Below are positions 24,928 through 31,177 of a DNA stretch of 64,000 bases, piece by piece (position 1 is the stretch's first letter; the number at the start of each line of letters is the position of its first letter). The position numbers and the translations under genes were made by a program. The notes below the pieces were generated by a model that was not told the DNA's origin, did not search any database, and was given only the letters and a program-made list of their open reading frames with translations. Origin of the DNA: a virus; the IMG/VR virus record IMGVR_UViG_3300036770_006414, positions 1 through 64,000 of that record; one strand, 5' to 3'.

Positions 24928-25388
24928 TGGAGCGGACTAGCTTTTTTATCAGGCCCTGGCAATTTGCTGGCTGGCAGTACCGAGCGGTTGACAAAAGCGG
25001 CAACGTTTACTACTTTAGGGAGTTACCGATGTTGAGTAATGGCGCTTGGTTTCCCGCCAAGCATTACCTACAGTGCGAGTACGGAGGCAGGTACAACAAG
25101 GAATGGTCCGAGCGCAACTTTGATAGAAGCATGCATACCATGGATATTTACAACGAGGCCGTCGCCAGTCATCTGGATTTGCTAAAGAAAGACCTTTCTC
25201 CTCCTGACGGATACATTCAATGTGAGCATTACTGTATACACGGCATGAATTACGCGATACCCGATACCCTGGCTGGAGAGTTTAGGAAAGACGTAAAAGA
25301 ACTCGCATCGATGGACCTATACGACAAGTACAACCAGTATTTTCTGGAGGAAGGCAATATCATCTATATTAAAGCCGTTAAGCAATAA
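24927..25388 (+). CDS. RPW-domain protein 2
   Basis: This 153-aa protein begins with the RPW domain (residues about 8-75: IRPWQFAGWQYRAVDKSG, YYFRELP, then RNFDRSMHTMDIY in place of the usual SLQ). The C-terminal half (PPDGYIQCEHYCIHGMNYAI, LAGEFRKD) resembles the N-terminal half of the upstream protein (HTYALPLSL, VDQFRDDN), so the two genes carry the same two modules in opposite order. Confidence 0.65.
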   Translation: MERTSFFIRPWQFAGWQYRAVDKSGNVYYFRELPMLSNGAWFPAKHYLQCEYGGRYNKEWSERNFDRSMHTMDIYNEAVASHLDLLKKDLSPPDGYIQCEHYCIHGMNYAIPDTLAGEFRKDVKELASMDLYDKYNQYFLEEGNIIYIKAVKQ

Positions 25389-25399
25389 AAAACAAGATC

Positions 25400-25627
25400 A
25401 TGACAAGAAACGATTTGCTGGAGCTCATTATCCCTCAGAAAGAGGCATCGATTACTTTCTCCTTCAAAGAAGGCGATAATGGTGTAATTACGGATGCCAA
25501 AGGAAACTCGGAGGACATCAAGAAAGTGATCCTCTGCGTTCTGTTGGGCAACCCAACGATGCTGGATATCTTTACCAAGGCCGCTACCCTGGTTACTGAA
25601 ATCATGGGCGAAGGGATGGAAGATTAG
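25400..25627 (+). CDS. small helical protein, paralogue of the gene at 30268
   Basis: This 75-aa protein shares with the 85-aa product at 30268 the block GNxEDxxK followed by a helix with A..L...V.E. It is soluble. The alignable core suggests a duplicated family. No function is known. It stands between two RPW-domain genes. Confidence 0.6.
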   Translation: MTRNDLLELIIPQKEASITFSFKEGDNGVITDAKGNSEDIKKVILCVLLGNPTMLDIFTKAATLVTEIMGEGMED

Positions 25628-25633
25628 TGAAAC

Positions 25634-25672
25634 GTCGGGAGGGAGAGAGTTGATTGCCCTTTCCCTCCAGAC
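25634..25672 (+). promoter_or_regulatory. start-proximal hairpin (GGAGG family)
   Basis: GTCGGGAGGG (25634-25643) pairs with CCCTCCAGAC (25663-25672) at 9 of 10 positions. The stem base lies 14 nt before a TTG codon at 25687, which opens an RPW-domain frame. This spacing is the main reason to choose that TTG as the start, because no ATG is available. Confidence 0.6.
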
Positions 25673-25686
25673 CAAAAAACCAACCA

Positions 25687-25914
25687 TTGAATAAGCACGA
25701 GTTCTTAGCCCGCCCCTGGCAGTACCCAGCCTTTGATTACAGAGCTGTAGACGAGGATGGTACGGAGTACTACTTTACACGAACCCCAGAGATTGTTGGT
25801 GGGGCCTGGATACAGGAATACTTGCGTGGCAAGAAGTTCTGGAGAGTAGAGGTATCAGAATTATGGAGGGAAAGTCTACAGAGTAAAGAGGATTACAAAT
25901 TATTAATCAACTAG
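25687..25914 (+). CDS. RPW-domain protein 3, TTG start
   Basis: This 75-aa protein consists almost only of the RPW domain: ARPWQYPAFDYRAVDEDG, YYFTRTP, then ELWRESLQSKEDY. There is no in-frame ATG before the domain. TTG at 25687 is preferred over TTG at 25654, which lies inside the hairpin. The compactness shows that the domain can stand alone. Confidence 0.65.
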   Translation: MNKHEFLARPWQYPAFDYRAVDEDGTEYYFTRTPEIVGGAWIQEYLRGKKFWRVEVSELWRESLQSKEDYKLLIN

Positions 25915-25918
25915 CACA

Positions 25919-26170
25919 ATGGAAAACGATATCAGGATTAGACCATGGGAGCACCCAGAACTCCCGTACAGGGCCCTCGACCAGGATGGGGCTGATTACT
26001 ACTATGCCGACGAGCCATATACCAGTATCGGCGTATGGCGTACTACCGACTGGCAGTACCGCGGTTCTAATGCAACTGTAAAACAGGCACAGATGGAGTG
26101 GGCTGCCGAAAACTGGAAAAACAGCCTTCAAACATGGGCTGAGTATCTGAAAGCAATAAACCAATTATGA
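25919..26170 (+). CDS. RPW-domain protein 4
   Basis: This 83-aa single-domain member has IRPWEHPELPYRALDQDG, YYYADEP, and AENWKNSLQTWAEYLK. It is strongly acidic and aromatic. It shares ATGA with the next gene, also a family member, so the two are translationally coupled. Confidence 0.7.
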   Translation: MENDIRIRPWEHPELPYRALDQDGADYYYADEPYTSIGVWRTTDWQYRGSNATVKQAQMEWAAENWKNSLQTWAEYLKAINQL

Positions 26171-26553
26171 ATATAAACGATGTTTTGCTAAGGCCGTGGA
26201 AGTTTCCAGAGTATCCGTACAGGGCGATCGATCAAGATGGATGCGACTATTACCATCGGCACAAGCCCAAGAGACTCGATGAGGAAGAGTGGATTGCTGA
26301 TCTTCGGGGTTGGAACCAAAACAAGTGCCTGGAATACGGTGGCAAAGTCTCCAGCGACTGGGCAAAAGAATGGGAGGAGAGCCTCCAAACTCGTGAGGAT
26401 TACTTAAAAATTAAAATCAAATCAATGAATATCGGAGACAGCGTAGAGTTAGTCTACAGGGGAGAAAAGGTACAAGGGGTAATAACAGAGATTGCCTCGA
26501 CCTATTACGTGGTTACCGACTCGCTCGGTAAGGAAACATACGTCGAGATATGA
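26167..26553 (+). CDS. RPW-domain protein 5 fused to an SH3-like module
   Basis: This 128-aa protein has an RPW domain at about residues 8-80 (LRPWKFPEYPYRAIDQDG, EEWEESLQTREDYLKI) and then, after KIKIKS, a second module starting MNIGDSVELVYRGEKVQG. The DNA at the junction is A-rich like an intergenic leader and carries an internal ATG at 26425, suggesting fusion of two former neighbours by loss of a stop. Translation may also begin at the internal ATG. Confidence 0.65.
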   Translation: MNINDVLLRPWKFPEYPYRAIDQDGCDYYHRHKPKRLDEEEWIADLRGWNQNKCLEYGGKVSSDWAKEWEESLQTREDYLKIKIKSMNIGDSVELVYRGEKVQGVITEIASTYYVVTDSLGKETYVEI

Positions 26554-26768
26554 TTTCATTGGCCCTCCTTCTCATACTTGTTCCAATGGCAGCCATGGAG
26601 ATGTACGCCGTTATTCTGGGGATCGTTTGTATCGCCTCTCTCCTCGAGACGTTACACCAAACACAGAGCGATCGACACACTCCTTGGCTGCTTTTATTAC
26701 TAGTATCGCTGGCAAAGCACGGATTAATAGCGCTAATAGCTATACTTACTTGCGGAGACATACAATAA
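26550..26768 (+). CDS. small membrane protein
   Basis: This 72-aa protein has two probable membrane segments (LALLLILVPMAAMEMYAVIL and PWLLLLLVSLAKHGLIALIA) separated by a short charged loop with ETLHQTQSDRH. It starts in an ATGA overlap with the RPW gene. A holin-like shape is possible, but no lysis gene is adjacent. Confidence 0.6.
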   Translation: MISLALLLILVPMAAMEMYAVILGIVCIASLLETLHQTQSDRHTPWLLLLLVSLAKHGLIALIAILTCGDIQ

Positions 26769-26776
26769 CAGCCAAC

Positions 26777-26796
26777 CAGTACCGTTATACTGTAAA
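26777..26796 (+). promoter_or_regulatory. short hairpin and repeated CGTTATACwGTAAA motif
   Basis: CAGTA (26777-26781) and TACTG (26788-26792) can form a 5-bp stem whose base is 15 nt before the ATG at 26808. The overlapping 14-mer CGTTATACTGTAAA (26783-26796) recurs with one change at 30219-30232, upstream of another small gene, so it could be an operator or leader motif. Confidence 0.4.
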
Positions 26797-26807
26797 ACAA
26801 CAAGACC

Positions 26808-27071
26808 ATGAAAAGCGAAATCCACGAGAAAGTTTACGGCCAAATAGAATGGAAGCATCCTCGCCTTGAATACAGAGCTGCTGATAAAAATGGCTACATT
26901 TGGTATTACGAATCTCTGCCAGTTCGCGACTTCGATAAGTGCGAGTGGAAAAGTTACGGAACCTCAGATTTCCAGATACACACAGGAGAAACTGCCAACA
27001 GCCAAGACCTCTGGAAGGATTCGCTTCAGACTTTCCAACAGTATCAAGAATCAAAAAAAACAATATCATGA
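26808..27071 (+). CDS. RPW-domain protein 6 (diverged)
   Basis: This 87-aa protein has IEWKHPRLEYRAADKNG with RP replaced by IE, then WYYESLP and LWKDSLQTFQQYQ. The N-terminus MKSEIHEKVYGQ is nearly repeated in the next gene (MKSNHKDIYGN), showing recent tandem duplication. The stop overlaps the next start as ATGA. Confidence 0.65.
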   Translation: MKSEIHEKVYGQIEWKHPRLEYRAADKNGYIWYYESLPVRDFDKCEWKSYGTSDFQIHTGETANSQDLWKDSLQTFQQYQESKKTIS

Positions 27072-27499
27072 AGAGCAACCACAAGGACATTTACGGCAAC
27101 ATGCCCTGGAAGTATCCAAACCTCAAGTATCGCGCTGTCGACAAGAACGGAAGCGTCTTTTACTATGAAAAGCGCCCAGTAATACGATTCGATCACTGGG
27201 ACCGCATAGAAGATGACTTCGAATTCGTAGAGGATATTGAAGGCATTATCCAAGACGTCATCGGTCGCACCCTCTGGGAACTCAGCCTGCAGACTTACGA
27301 TCAGTACTGCCTGGAAAAAGAAGGGTACGAGAGCGAGTATGAGCGCGAGCGCAGGCTCTGGGTCGAGCAGACGATGAGCCGCTTGGTTGAAATTGTGCCT
27401 CCAGTTGCAGCTGATGCCTATTGCCTGTATTACGATCAGATGCGCGATGCGATCAAGCAGTACGCTATTGAGCAACGAAACCTGAATCAAGAAATCTGA
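27068..27499 (+). CDS. RPW-domain protein 7 with helical C-terminal module
   Basis: This 143-aa protein has the RPW-type domain at about residues 11-80 (MPWKYPNLKYRAVDKNG, FYYEKRP, LWELSLQTYDQY), then a helical module with YERERRLWVEQTMSRLVEI. That module recurs at the C-terminus of the protein at 28133 (YERRLFVEEAILRIIG), so whole domain combinations have been reshuffled. Confidence 0.65.
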   Translation: MKSNHKDIYGNMPWKYPNLKYRAVDKNGSVFYYEKRPVIRFDHWDRIEDDFEFVEDIEGIIQDVIGRTLWELSLQTYDQYCLEKEGYESEYERERRLWVEQTMSRLVEIVPPVAADAYCLYYDQMRDAIKQYAIEQRNLNQEI

Positions 27500-27505
27500 T
27501 AACAG

Positions 27506-27538
27506 GTCTGGAGGAGATAAGCCCTTTCCCCTCCAGAC
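27506..27538 (+). promoter_or_regulatory. start-proximal hairpin (GGAGG family)
   Basis: GTCTGGAGG (27506-27514) pairs perfectly with CCTCCAGAC (27530-27538), with a 15-nt loop AGATAAGCCCTTTCC. An A-run follows, and the ATG at 27555 is 16 nt from the stem. It is the cleanest member of the family. Confidence 0.65.
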
Positions 27539-27554
27539 GCAAAAAAAGTATAGA

Positions 27555-27737
27555 ATGATAATCTTAGCCGTTTTATTATCGCCCCTTATTGGCATTCTTC
27601 TATACACCGCTGCATACAGATACATGTACAAAGAAACCGAGGACTTGTTATTGTCGACTTGGTTCGGCATAGTAGCCATCTGGTTTTTGATCGTAATATC
27701 GTGTTTGATCTTTTCGATTCCATGGAAAATAAACTAA
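27555..27737 (+). CDS. small membrane protein
   Basis: This 60-aa protein has two membrane segments (IILAVLLSPLIGILLYTAAY and WFGIVAIWFLIVISCLIF) and a short loop containing YKETEDL. It is the first of three consecutive tiny membrane-protein genes (27555, 27744, 27944) that together look like an envelope-directed cluster. The start is supported by the hairpin. Confidence 0.6.
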   Translation: MIILAVLLSPLIGILLYTAAYRYMYKETEDLLLSTWFGIVAIWFLIVISCLIFSIPWKIN

Positions 27738-27743
27738 TTGCCA

Positions 27744-27941
27744 ATGTCAATATTACTAGGAGTACTCATAGGTTCGATGGTTGGCTTCCAGGCTGCCGAC
27801 AAGATTCATGAAGACGCCCTCGATTACGGATACAGCAGAAGCACGGCTTTAGTAGCCGCCATGACTGTGTATGCCCTAATCATAGCATGGATAGCCACAC
27901 TGTTTTGGGCATTTGTTGAAACCATCAAATACATATTTTAA
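27744..27941 (+). CDS. small membrane protein
   Basis: This 65-aa protein starts at ATG 27744 (MSILLGVLIGSMVGFQAADK), with a first glycine-rich membrane segment, a charged helix (DKIHEDALDYGYSRS) and a second segment (ALIIAWIATLFWAFVETI). A TTG six bases earlier is possible. The function is unknown. Confidence 0.55.
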   Translation: MSILLGVLIGSMVGFQAADKIHEDALDYGYSRSTALVAAMTVYALIIAWIATLFWAFVETIKYIF

Positions 27942-27943
27942 TC

Positions 27944-28123
27944 ATGGCAATATTATTGTCTTTGTTCATAATTATTGGATCCTGGTTATTGTTAAATGCA
28001 GCTGGAGAGGCACTGGAAGAGTCTGGCATCTTAAACATAACCTCGATTGCCCTAGTTATCGCAGGAGCATTGCTTACGTTAATCAACATCACTTACTTGG
28101 CCAAGGGATTGGCAACAAATTAA
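27944..28123 (+). CDS. small membrane protein
   Basis: This 59-aa frame has MAILLSLFIIIGSWLLLNAA as first membrane segment, a short acidic link (GEALEESG) and a second segment (SIALVIAGALLTLINITYLA). It follows the previous gene by 2 nt. It is a probable partner of the two membrane genes just upstream. Confidence 0.55.
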   Translation: MAILLSLFIIIGSWLLLNAAGEALEESGILNITSIALVIAGALLTLINITYLAKGLATN

Positions 28124-28132
28124 TAACAGCTA

Positions 28133-28921
28133 ATGAATAACAACAGCAAGGTGTCACCTTTGAAAAGACCATGGTTGCATCCAGAGTACCCATGGCGGGC
28201 CGTAGACAAAGGATCGCGATTCTTCTACTACAAGCGAAAACCAGAAAAAGGCACAGTATGTTGGTGGGGCAGCAGCGAGTTTATAGAAACATCCCCAACT
28301 GATGTAAATTGGGCCGAACAACACTGGGAATACAGCCTGCAGTCGATCGAAGACTGGAAGCGAATGAGGCTAGACGGCAAAAACGTTCTCGAAAGACCAT
28401 GGGAAGAAGATCCTCAAGTGTGCCCGTACCGCGCAGTCGATCGTAACGGAAGGACGTATTACTACGAGCACGAACCTTGGATTATGGCAGAAGAAGGCCT
28501 CTTCGCAGAGTCTAAATCGGGAGTCATAACCGATGGCTTGCCAATCGATGAATACTGGGCTGCCGAAAACTGGCAGTTTTCCATGCAGAATTACCAAGAG
28601 TACCTTAATCTTATTCAAACCTCTCCTCTCGAGACAAAAAACAATATCATGAATGACGCAAGAAGAAAGTACTTCCAACACCCAATGTGGGGAGTGCTAT
28701 TGAAAGGGAAAGACGGGATGTTGTACAACACCAACAACGACGAAGTGTATATCGACGATCCAGAAAATCTCGAAACCGTCTACCAGTACGAGCGCCGCCT
28801 GTTTGTCGAAGAGGCCATACTTCGAATAATTGGCAACGGAGACAAGCCAGGACTCAACGACGCCAGAGTCTTGTCAGACCTTTACGATAACCTCCAGGAG
28901 GTACTCAAAGAAAAGCCATGA
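28133..28921 (+). CDS. double RPW-domain protein with fused C-terminal module
   Basis: This 262-aa protein has two RPW domains in tandem (first LKRPWLHPEYPWRAVDKG to HWEYSLQSIEDW; second LERPWEEDPQVCPYRAVD to NWQFSMQNYQEY), then a linker QTSPLETKNNI and a C-terminal helical module (YQYERRLFVEEAILRI) shared with the protein at 27068. The linker DNA contains CTCTCCTCTCGAGACAAAAAAC, shaped like the 3' arm and A-rich leader of the intergenic hairpins, followed by an in-frame ATG at 28650. The gene therefore looks like two former genes fused through the leader. Confidence 0.7.
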   Translation: MNNNSKVSPLKRPWLHPEYPWRAVDKGSRFFYYKRKPEKGTVCWWGSSEFIETSPTDVNWAEQHWEYSLQSIEDWKRMRLDGKNVLERPWEEDPQVCPYRAVDRNGRTYYYEHEPWIMAEEGLFAESKSGVITDGLPIDEYWAAENWQFSMQNYQEYLNLIQTSPLETKNNIMNDARRKYFQHPMWGVLLKGKDGMLYNTNNDEVYIDDPENLETVYQYERRLFVEEAILRIIGNGDKPGLNDARVLSDLYDNLQEVLKEKP

Positions 28922-29112
28922 AGCGAATCATCAAGCTGATATTCACCATCAAGTACGTACTCCGCGGCAAAGACCCTGGAGACTGCCTAATACGGGTGCG
29001 TAACGCCCACTACCTTTTTGAGGCGATGTGGGACGAGATATGGACAGAGAAACCTCCTATTCCTCAACAAAAACTATATCAAGATGTCTTTAGTAATTCG
29101 CGTAATCCTTAA
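28918..29112 (+). CDS. small basic hypothetical protein
   Basis: This 64-aa protein begins MKRIIKLIFTIKYVLRGKDP, a basic amphipathic stretch, then NAHYLFEAMWDEIWTEKPP. It starts in an ATGA overlap and its 3' end overlaps the next gene by 29 nt. There is no recognised family. Confidence 0.55.
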   Translation: MKRIIKLIFTIKYVLRGKDPGDCLIRVRNAHYLFEAMWDEIWTEKPPIPQQKLYQDVFSNSRNP

Positions 29113-29470
29113 GGTCGTTCTGGTCGCCATGCTCGTTTACGGCCTGTTTGCCTGCCAGCCCGACCACACCAGAGACATGCCCAAGCGGGCCATGTTTCTG
29201 GACTCCCTCAAAGTCGCCAGAGAGGAGAGCAATAAGACCAGGCGACGACTTGATTCACTCCAACAACAAATCGATGACCAAGACGATTTTATTGATAGCT
29301 ATAATAGCGGCATCATGCCAAAAAGACGCTATGGAAGTAGTAGAAGTAGCTACCCAACAAGCACAACAAATTACTCGCGTCCAAGAGATGCGTCGCCAAG
29401 TACGAGCCGATATGGAACGACGATCTCAACTTCGAGCAGAAGTAGCCGCCGCGCTGGCCGCCACCGATAG
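29084..29470 (+). CDS. lipoprotein-like protein (outer frame of overlapping pair)
   Basis: This 128-aa protein has a hydrophobic N-terminus with lipobox LFACQPD (MSLVIRVILKVVLVAMLVYG before it), a short coiled coil (ARRLDSL-type, RRRLDSLQQQIDDQDDFID) and a Ser/Arg/Thr/Tyr-rich C-terminal tail. The last 197 nt overlap another lipoprotein gene in a different frame, and the low-complexity tail may be a by-product of that frame. The arrangement resembles overlapping spanin genes, but identity is not proven. Confidence 0.6.
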   Translation: MSLVIRVILKVVLVAMLVYGLFACQPDHTRDMPKRAMFLDSLKVAREESNKTRRRLDSLQQQIDDQDDFIDSYNSGIMPKRRYGSSRSSYPTSTTNYSRPRDASPSTSRYGTTISTSSRSSRRAGRHR

Positions 29471-29609
29471 CCTCACGAGATTCATCATGGGCATAGACCA
29501 CCCCAGCTTCAGAAAGTACGACTGGCATAAAACCTTCATAGATCCATTTTACGAACCACTGCACAGGGCCCTCGACGAGAGGGTTCCTGGTATAATCATA
29601 AAACAATGA
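29274..29609 (+). CDS. lipoprotein nested in another frame, possible spanin partner
   Basis: This 111-aa protein has an N-terminal signal with lipobox (MTKTILLIAIIAASCQKD) followed by a long coiled-coil helix (VQEMRRQVRADMERRSQL, AALAATDSLTRFI) and a C-terminal globular end (YEPLHRALDERVPGII). Its first 197 nt lie inside the preceding lipoprotein gene in another frame. Two membrane-anchored coiled-coil proteins from overlapping frames is the classic shape of spanin pairs. It overlaps the next gene by 4 nt. Confidence 0.6.
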   Translation: MTKTILLIAIIAASCQKDAMEVVEVATQQAQQITRVQEMRRQVRADMERRSQLRAEVAAALAATDSLTRFIMGIDHPSFRKYDWHKTFIDPFYEPLHRALDERVPGIIIKQ

Positions 29610-30190
29610 AAGACAGACCCTGGCTTTACCCCCAGTACAGATACCGCGGGATACAACCCTGCGGCACACAGTTCTACACAAACACAATGCCCACGAAACT
29701 CGAAAGCATGTGGGGACTCGATATCCATACCACCATCATAACCGATAACACCGAACCCGAACTCAACTGGCTGAGAATCCAGCAAGCTACCCCCGAGCAA
29801 CTGTCACAATTCTTCGAGTCACAGATAAAAGCCAAAGTAGTCACCCAGCACCAGAAAACATCCATCAAGGTGGATTGTATCGTCACCGCCAACCTCGAAG
29901 TGTTTATCCGTAGCCACCAAAACGCATTCCCAGATATCAACATAACCTACGGATCATACCACAGATGCCAAGGCCTCGATATCGAGGTCAACGACCCCGT
30001 ACTCGAAGCCATGCAATGGGTCCTGAGAGGAGAATACCGAGTACGCCAAGTAAACCTGATCACCCACGGAATCCTGGCCGTAACCGAAGGATGGATACTC
30101 AAAGAAACACACCTCTTCAAAGTCGAACAGTACAAGCTGCGAACCCTGGACAAAGGAGTACCAGTAGAAAAAGGACTTATCTGGGACTAA
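29606..30190 (+). CDS. diverged RPW-domain protein with larger C-terminal domain
   Basis: This 194-aa protein begins with a degenerate RPW domain (DRPWLYPQYRYRGIQPCG, FYTNTMP; the SLQ end is replaced by QLSQFFES). Residues 75-194 form a second alpha/beta domain (IKVDCIVTANLEVFIRSH, GILAVTEGWILKE) that is not recognised. It is the last RPW gene before the terminator and the non-coding hub. Confidence 0.6.
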   Translation: MKDRPWLYPQYRYRGIQPCGTQFYTNTMPTKLESMWGLDIHTTIITDNTEPELNWLRIQQATPEQLSQFFESQIKAKVVTQHQKTSIKVDCIVTANLEVFIRSHQNAFPDINITYGSYHRCQGLDIEVNDPVLEAMQWVLRGEYRVRQVNLITHGILAVTEGWILKETHLFKVEQYKLRTLDKGVPVEKGLIWD

Positions 30191-30267
30191 AAACACGCAA
30201 TAAACACCAACAGACCCACGTTATACAGTAAACAATCATTTATTTTACCTCCTCAAGACGAAAGACA

Positions 30268-30525
30268 ATGCAAGAAGAAGTTAAAATCGCAGTAAACCAG
30301 TTGAAAGAGGCCGCCATCAGCCAAGCCCTCCGCCCAAAAAACCAATGCCTGATCCGCATGCAATACGACGGCGAAAAAGGCGAATTTGAACTCGATGGCA
30401 ACGGGGAAGACGTCGTCAAGATTCTATCAAGAAGCATCCTATCAAGCTCAGACTTCGAAGCCATGATAGAAAGCGCCTGCAGACTCGCCCAGGTCGTCCG
30501 CGAAGCAACCAAAGAACTAGAGTAG
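30268..30525 (+). CDS. small helical protein, paralogue of the gene at 25400
   Basis: This 85-aa protein is acidic and helical, with a beta hairpin (LIRMQYDGEKGEFELDGNG) and the shared core GNGEDVVKIL then A..LAQVVREA. It is the last gene of this transcription unit and is followed by an intrinsic terminator. The upstream gap has the repeated motif CGTTATACAGTAAA (30219-30232) and an isolated CCTC-AAGAC remnant of a hairpin arm. Confidence 0.6.
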   Translation: MQEEVKIAVNQLKEAAISQALRPKNQCLIRMQYDGEKGEFELDGNGEDVVKILSRSILSSSDFEAMIESACRLAQVVREATKELE

Positions 30526-30548
30526 CATGATTCTGATTTGTGTTTTCA

Positions 30549-30578
30549 GGGGACTCCACACCAGGGTCCCCCTTTTTT
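30549..30578 (+). terminator. intrinsic terminator
   Basis: GGGGAC (30549-30554) and GTCCCC (30666-type arm at 30566-30571) form a 6-bp stem followed by C and six T. It closes the accessory operon that began near 20 kb and opens the non-coding hub. Confidence 0.7.
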
Positions 30579-30662
30579 ATTACCCCCCCATAATACCCCA
30601 AGGAGAAAATACCCCCCCCCCAAAGGTAGCGAATCCGCCACCTTTAAAACTGCTAGCAATAG

Positions 30663-30730
30663 AGTGAGTTACGTGCCCACATAATGTTGAGTGAGTTGCG
30701 AGCTTGTGTATTATATAGTGAGTTACGTGC
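30663..30730 (+). repeat. three iteron-like direct repeats, 27-bp period
   Basis: AGTGAGTTACGTGC at 30663-30676, AGTGAGTTGCGAGC at 30690-30703 and AGTGAGTTACGTGC at 30717-30730. The two outer copies are identical and the middle one differs at two positions. The start-to-start distance is exactly 27 bp both times, which puts binding sites about two and a half helical turns apart. Confidence 0.65.
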
Positions 30731-30760
30731 GGGGGACTCGTAACTGGCGACCGTCCCCCC

Positions 30761-30778
30761 GTTTCCCGTTTGGGAAAC
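30761..30778. repeat. perfect hairpin GTTTCCC-GTTT-GGGAAAC
   Basis: A 7-bp perfect stem with a 4-nt loop at 30761-30778. It lies directly after another inverted repeat, GGGGGAC (30731-30737) with GTCCCCC (30753-30759). Both are within the non-coding hub, between the direct repeats and the AT-rich promoter zone. Confidence 0.5.
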
Positions 30779-31013
30779 AGCCCCCCCCGAATTTCAAACG
30801 AAAAGTTTTTTTTGGCCCTATAATTAAAACTGTTTGTATCGCTTGTTGTTTTTGGCCGTTTATTTTGGCTGTGTTGCCTTTTTCCTGTTGGCAGGTATTT
30901 TGGTATTGTTTTGTAATTAAAAGCCCACACAACGGCTGCAATTGGGTAAATAAAACGTTTGTATATTGCGCGGTTGTTGTAATTAAAAACGTTTGAAAAT
31001 AATTTAAAAAATA

Positions 31014-31044
31014 TTTGGAAATATAAAAAACGTTTGTACCTTTG
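31014..31044 (+). promoter_or_regulatory. Bacteroidota-type promoter P1
   Basis: TTTG at 31014-31017, exactly 19 nt, then TACCTTTG at 31037-31044: a perfect match to the Bacteroidota primary sigma consensus TTTG-N19-TAnnTTTG. An AAACGTTT palindrome (31028-31035) sits in the spacer next to the -7 box. Confidence 0.75.
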
Positions 31045-31122
31045 TACCGTTGCAAACAACAAACGGCAAAAGCGCCGTTTCCCAATTAGGCAAAAATATT
31101 TCAAAAATTTTTTGAAAAAAGC

Positions 31123-31153
31123 TTGCACAATTGGGGAAACGTTTGTACCTTTG
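31123..31153 (+). promoter_or_regulatory. Bacteroidota-type promoter P2
   Basis: TTG at 31123-31125, 20 nt, then TACCTTTG at 31146-31153, with AAACGTTT at 31137-31144. The 16-nt block AACGTTTGTACCTTTG is identical in P1 and P2. Transcription should start shortly before the gene at 31178. Confidence 0.7.
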
Positions 31154-31177
31154 TTTCAACAACAAAATGAAAAAACG

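Larger units (their letters stand above)
30526..31177. other. non-coding hub: candidate origin or master control region
   Basis: This 650-nt stretch has no convincing gene on either strand. In order it holds the terminator, C-runs near 30612, three direct repeats with 27-bp period (30663-30730), two hairpins (30731-30759 and 30761-30778), then a very AT-rich part with four AAACGTTT palindromes and two tandem promoters. Iteron-like repeats next to an AT-rich zone are typical of replication origins, but a repressor-controlled promoter region is equally possible. Confidence 0.5.

Noticed and set aside
30663-30730. CRISPR array
   Set aside because: Only three 14-bp repeats with 13-nt spacers occur, too short in both parts, and no cas gene is present.
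30580-31128. Leftward open frame of 182 codons in the non-coding hub
   Set aside because: It covers C-runs, direct repeats and the AT-rich promoter zone, has biased Lys/Phe composition, and no leader or neighbouring leftward gene.
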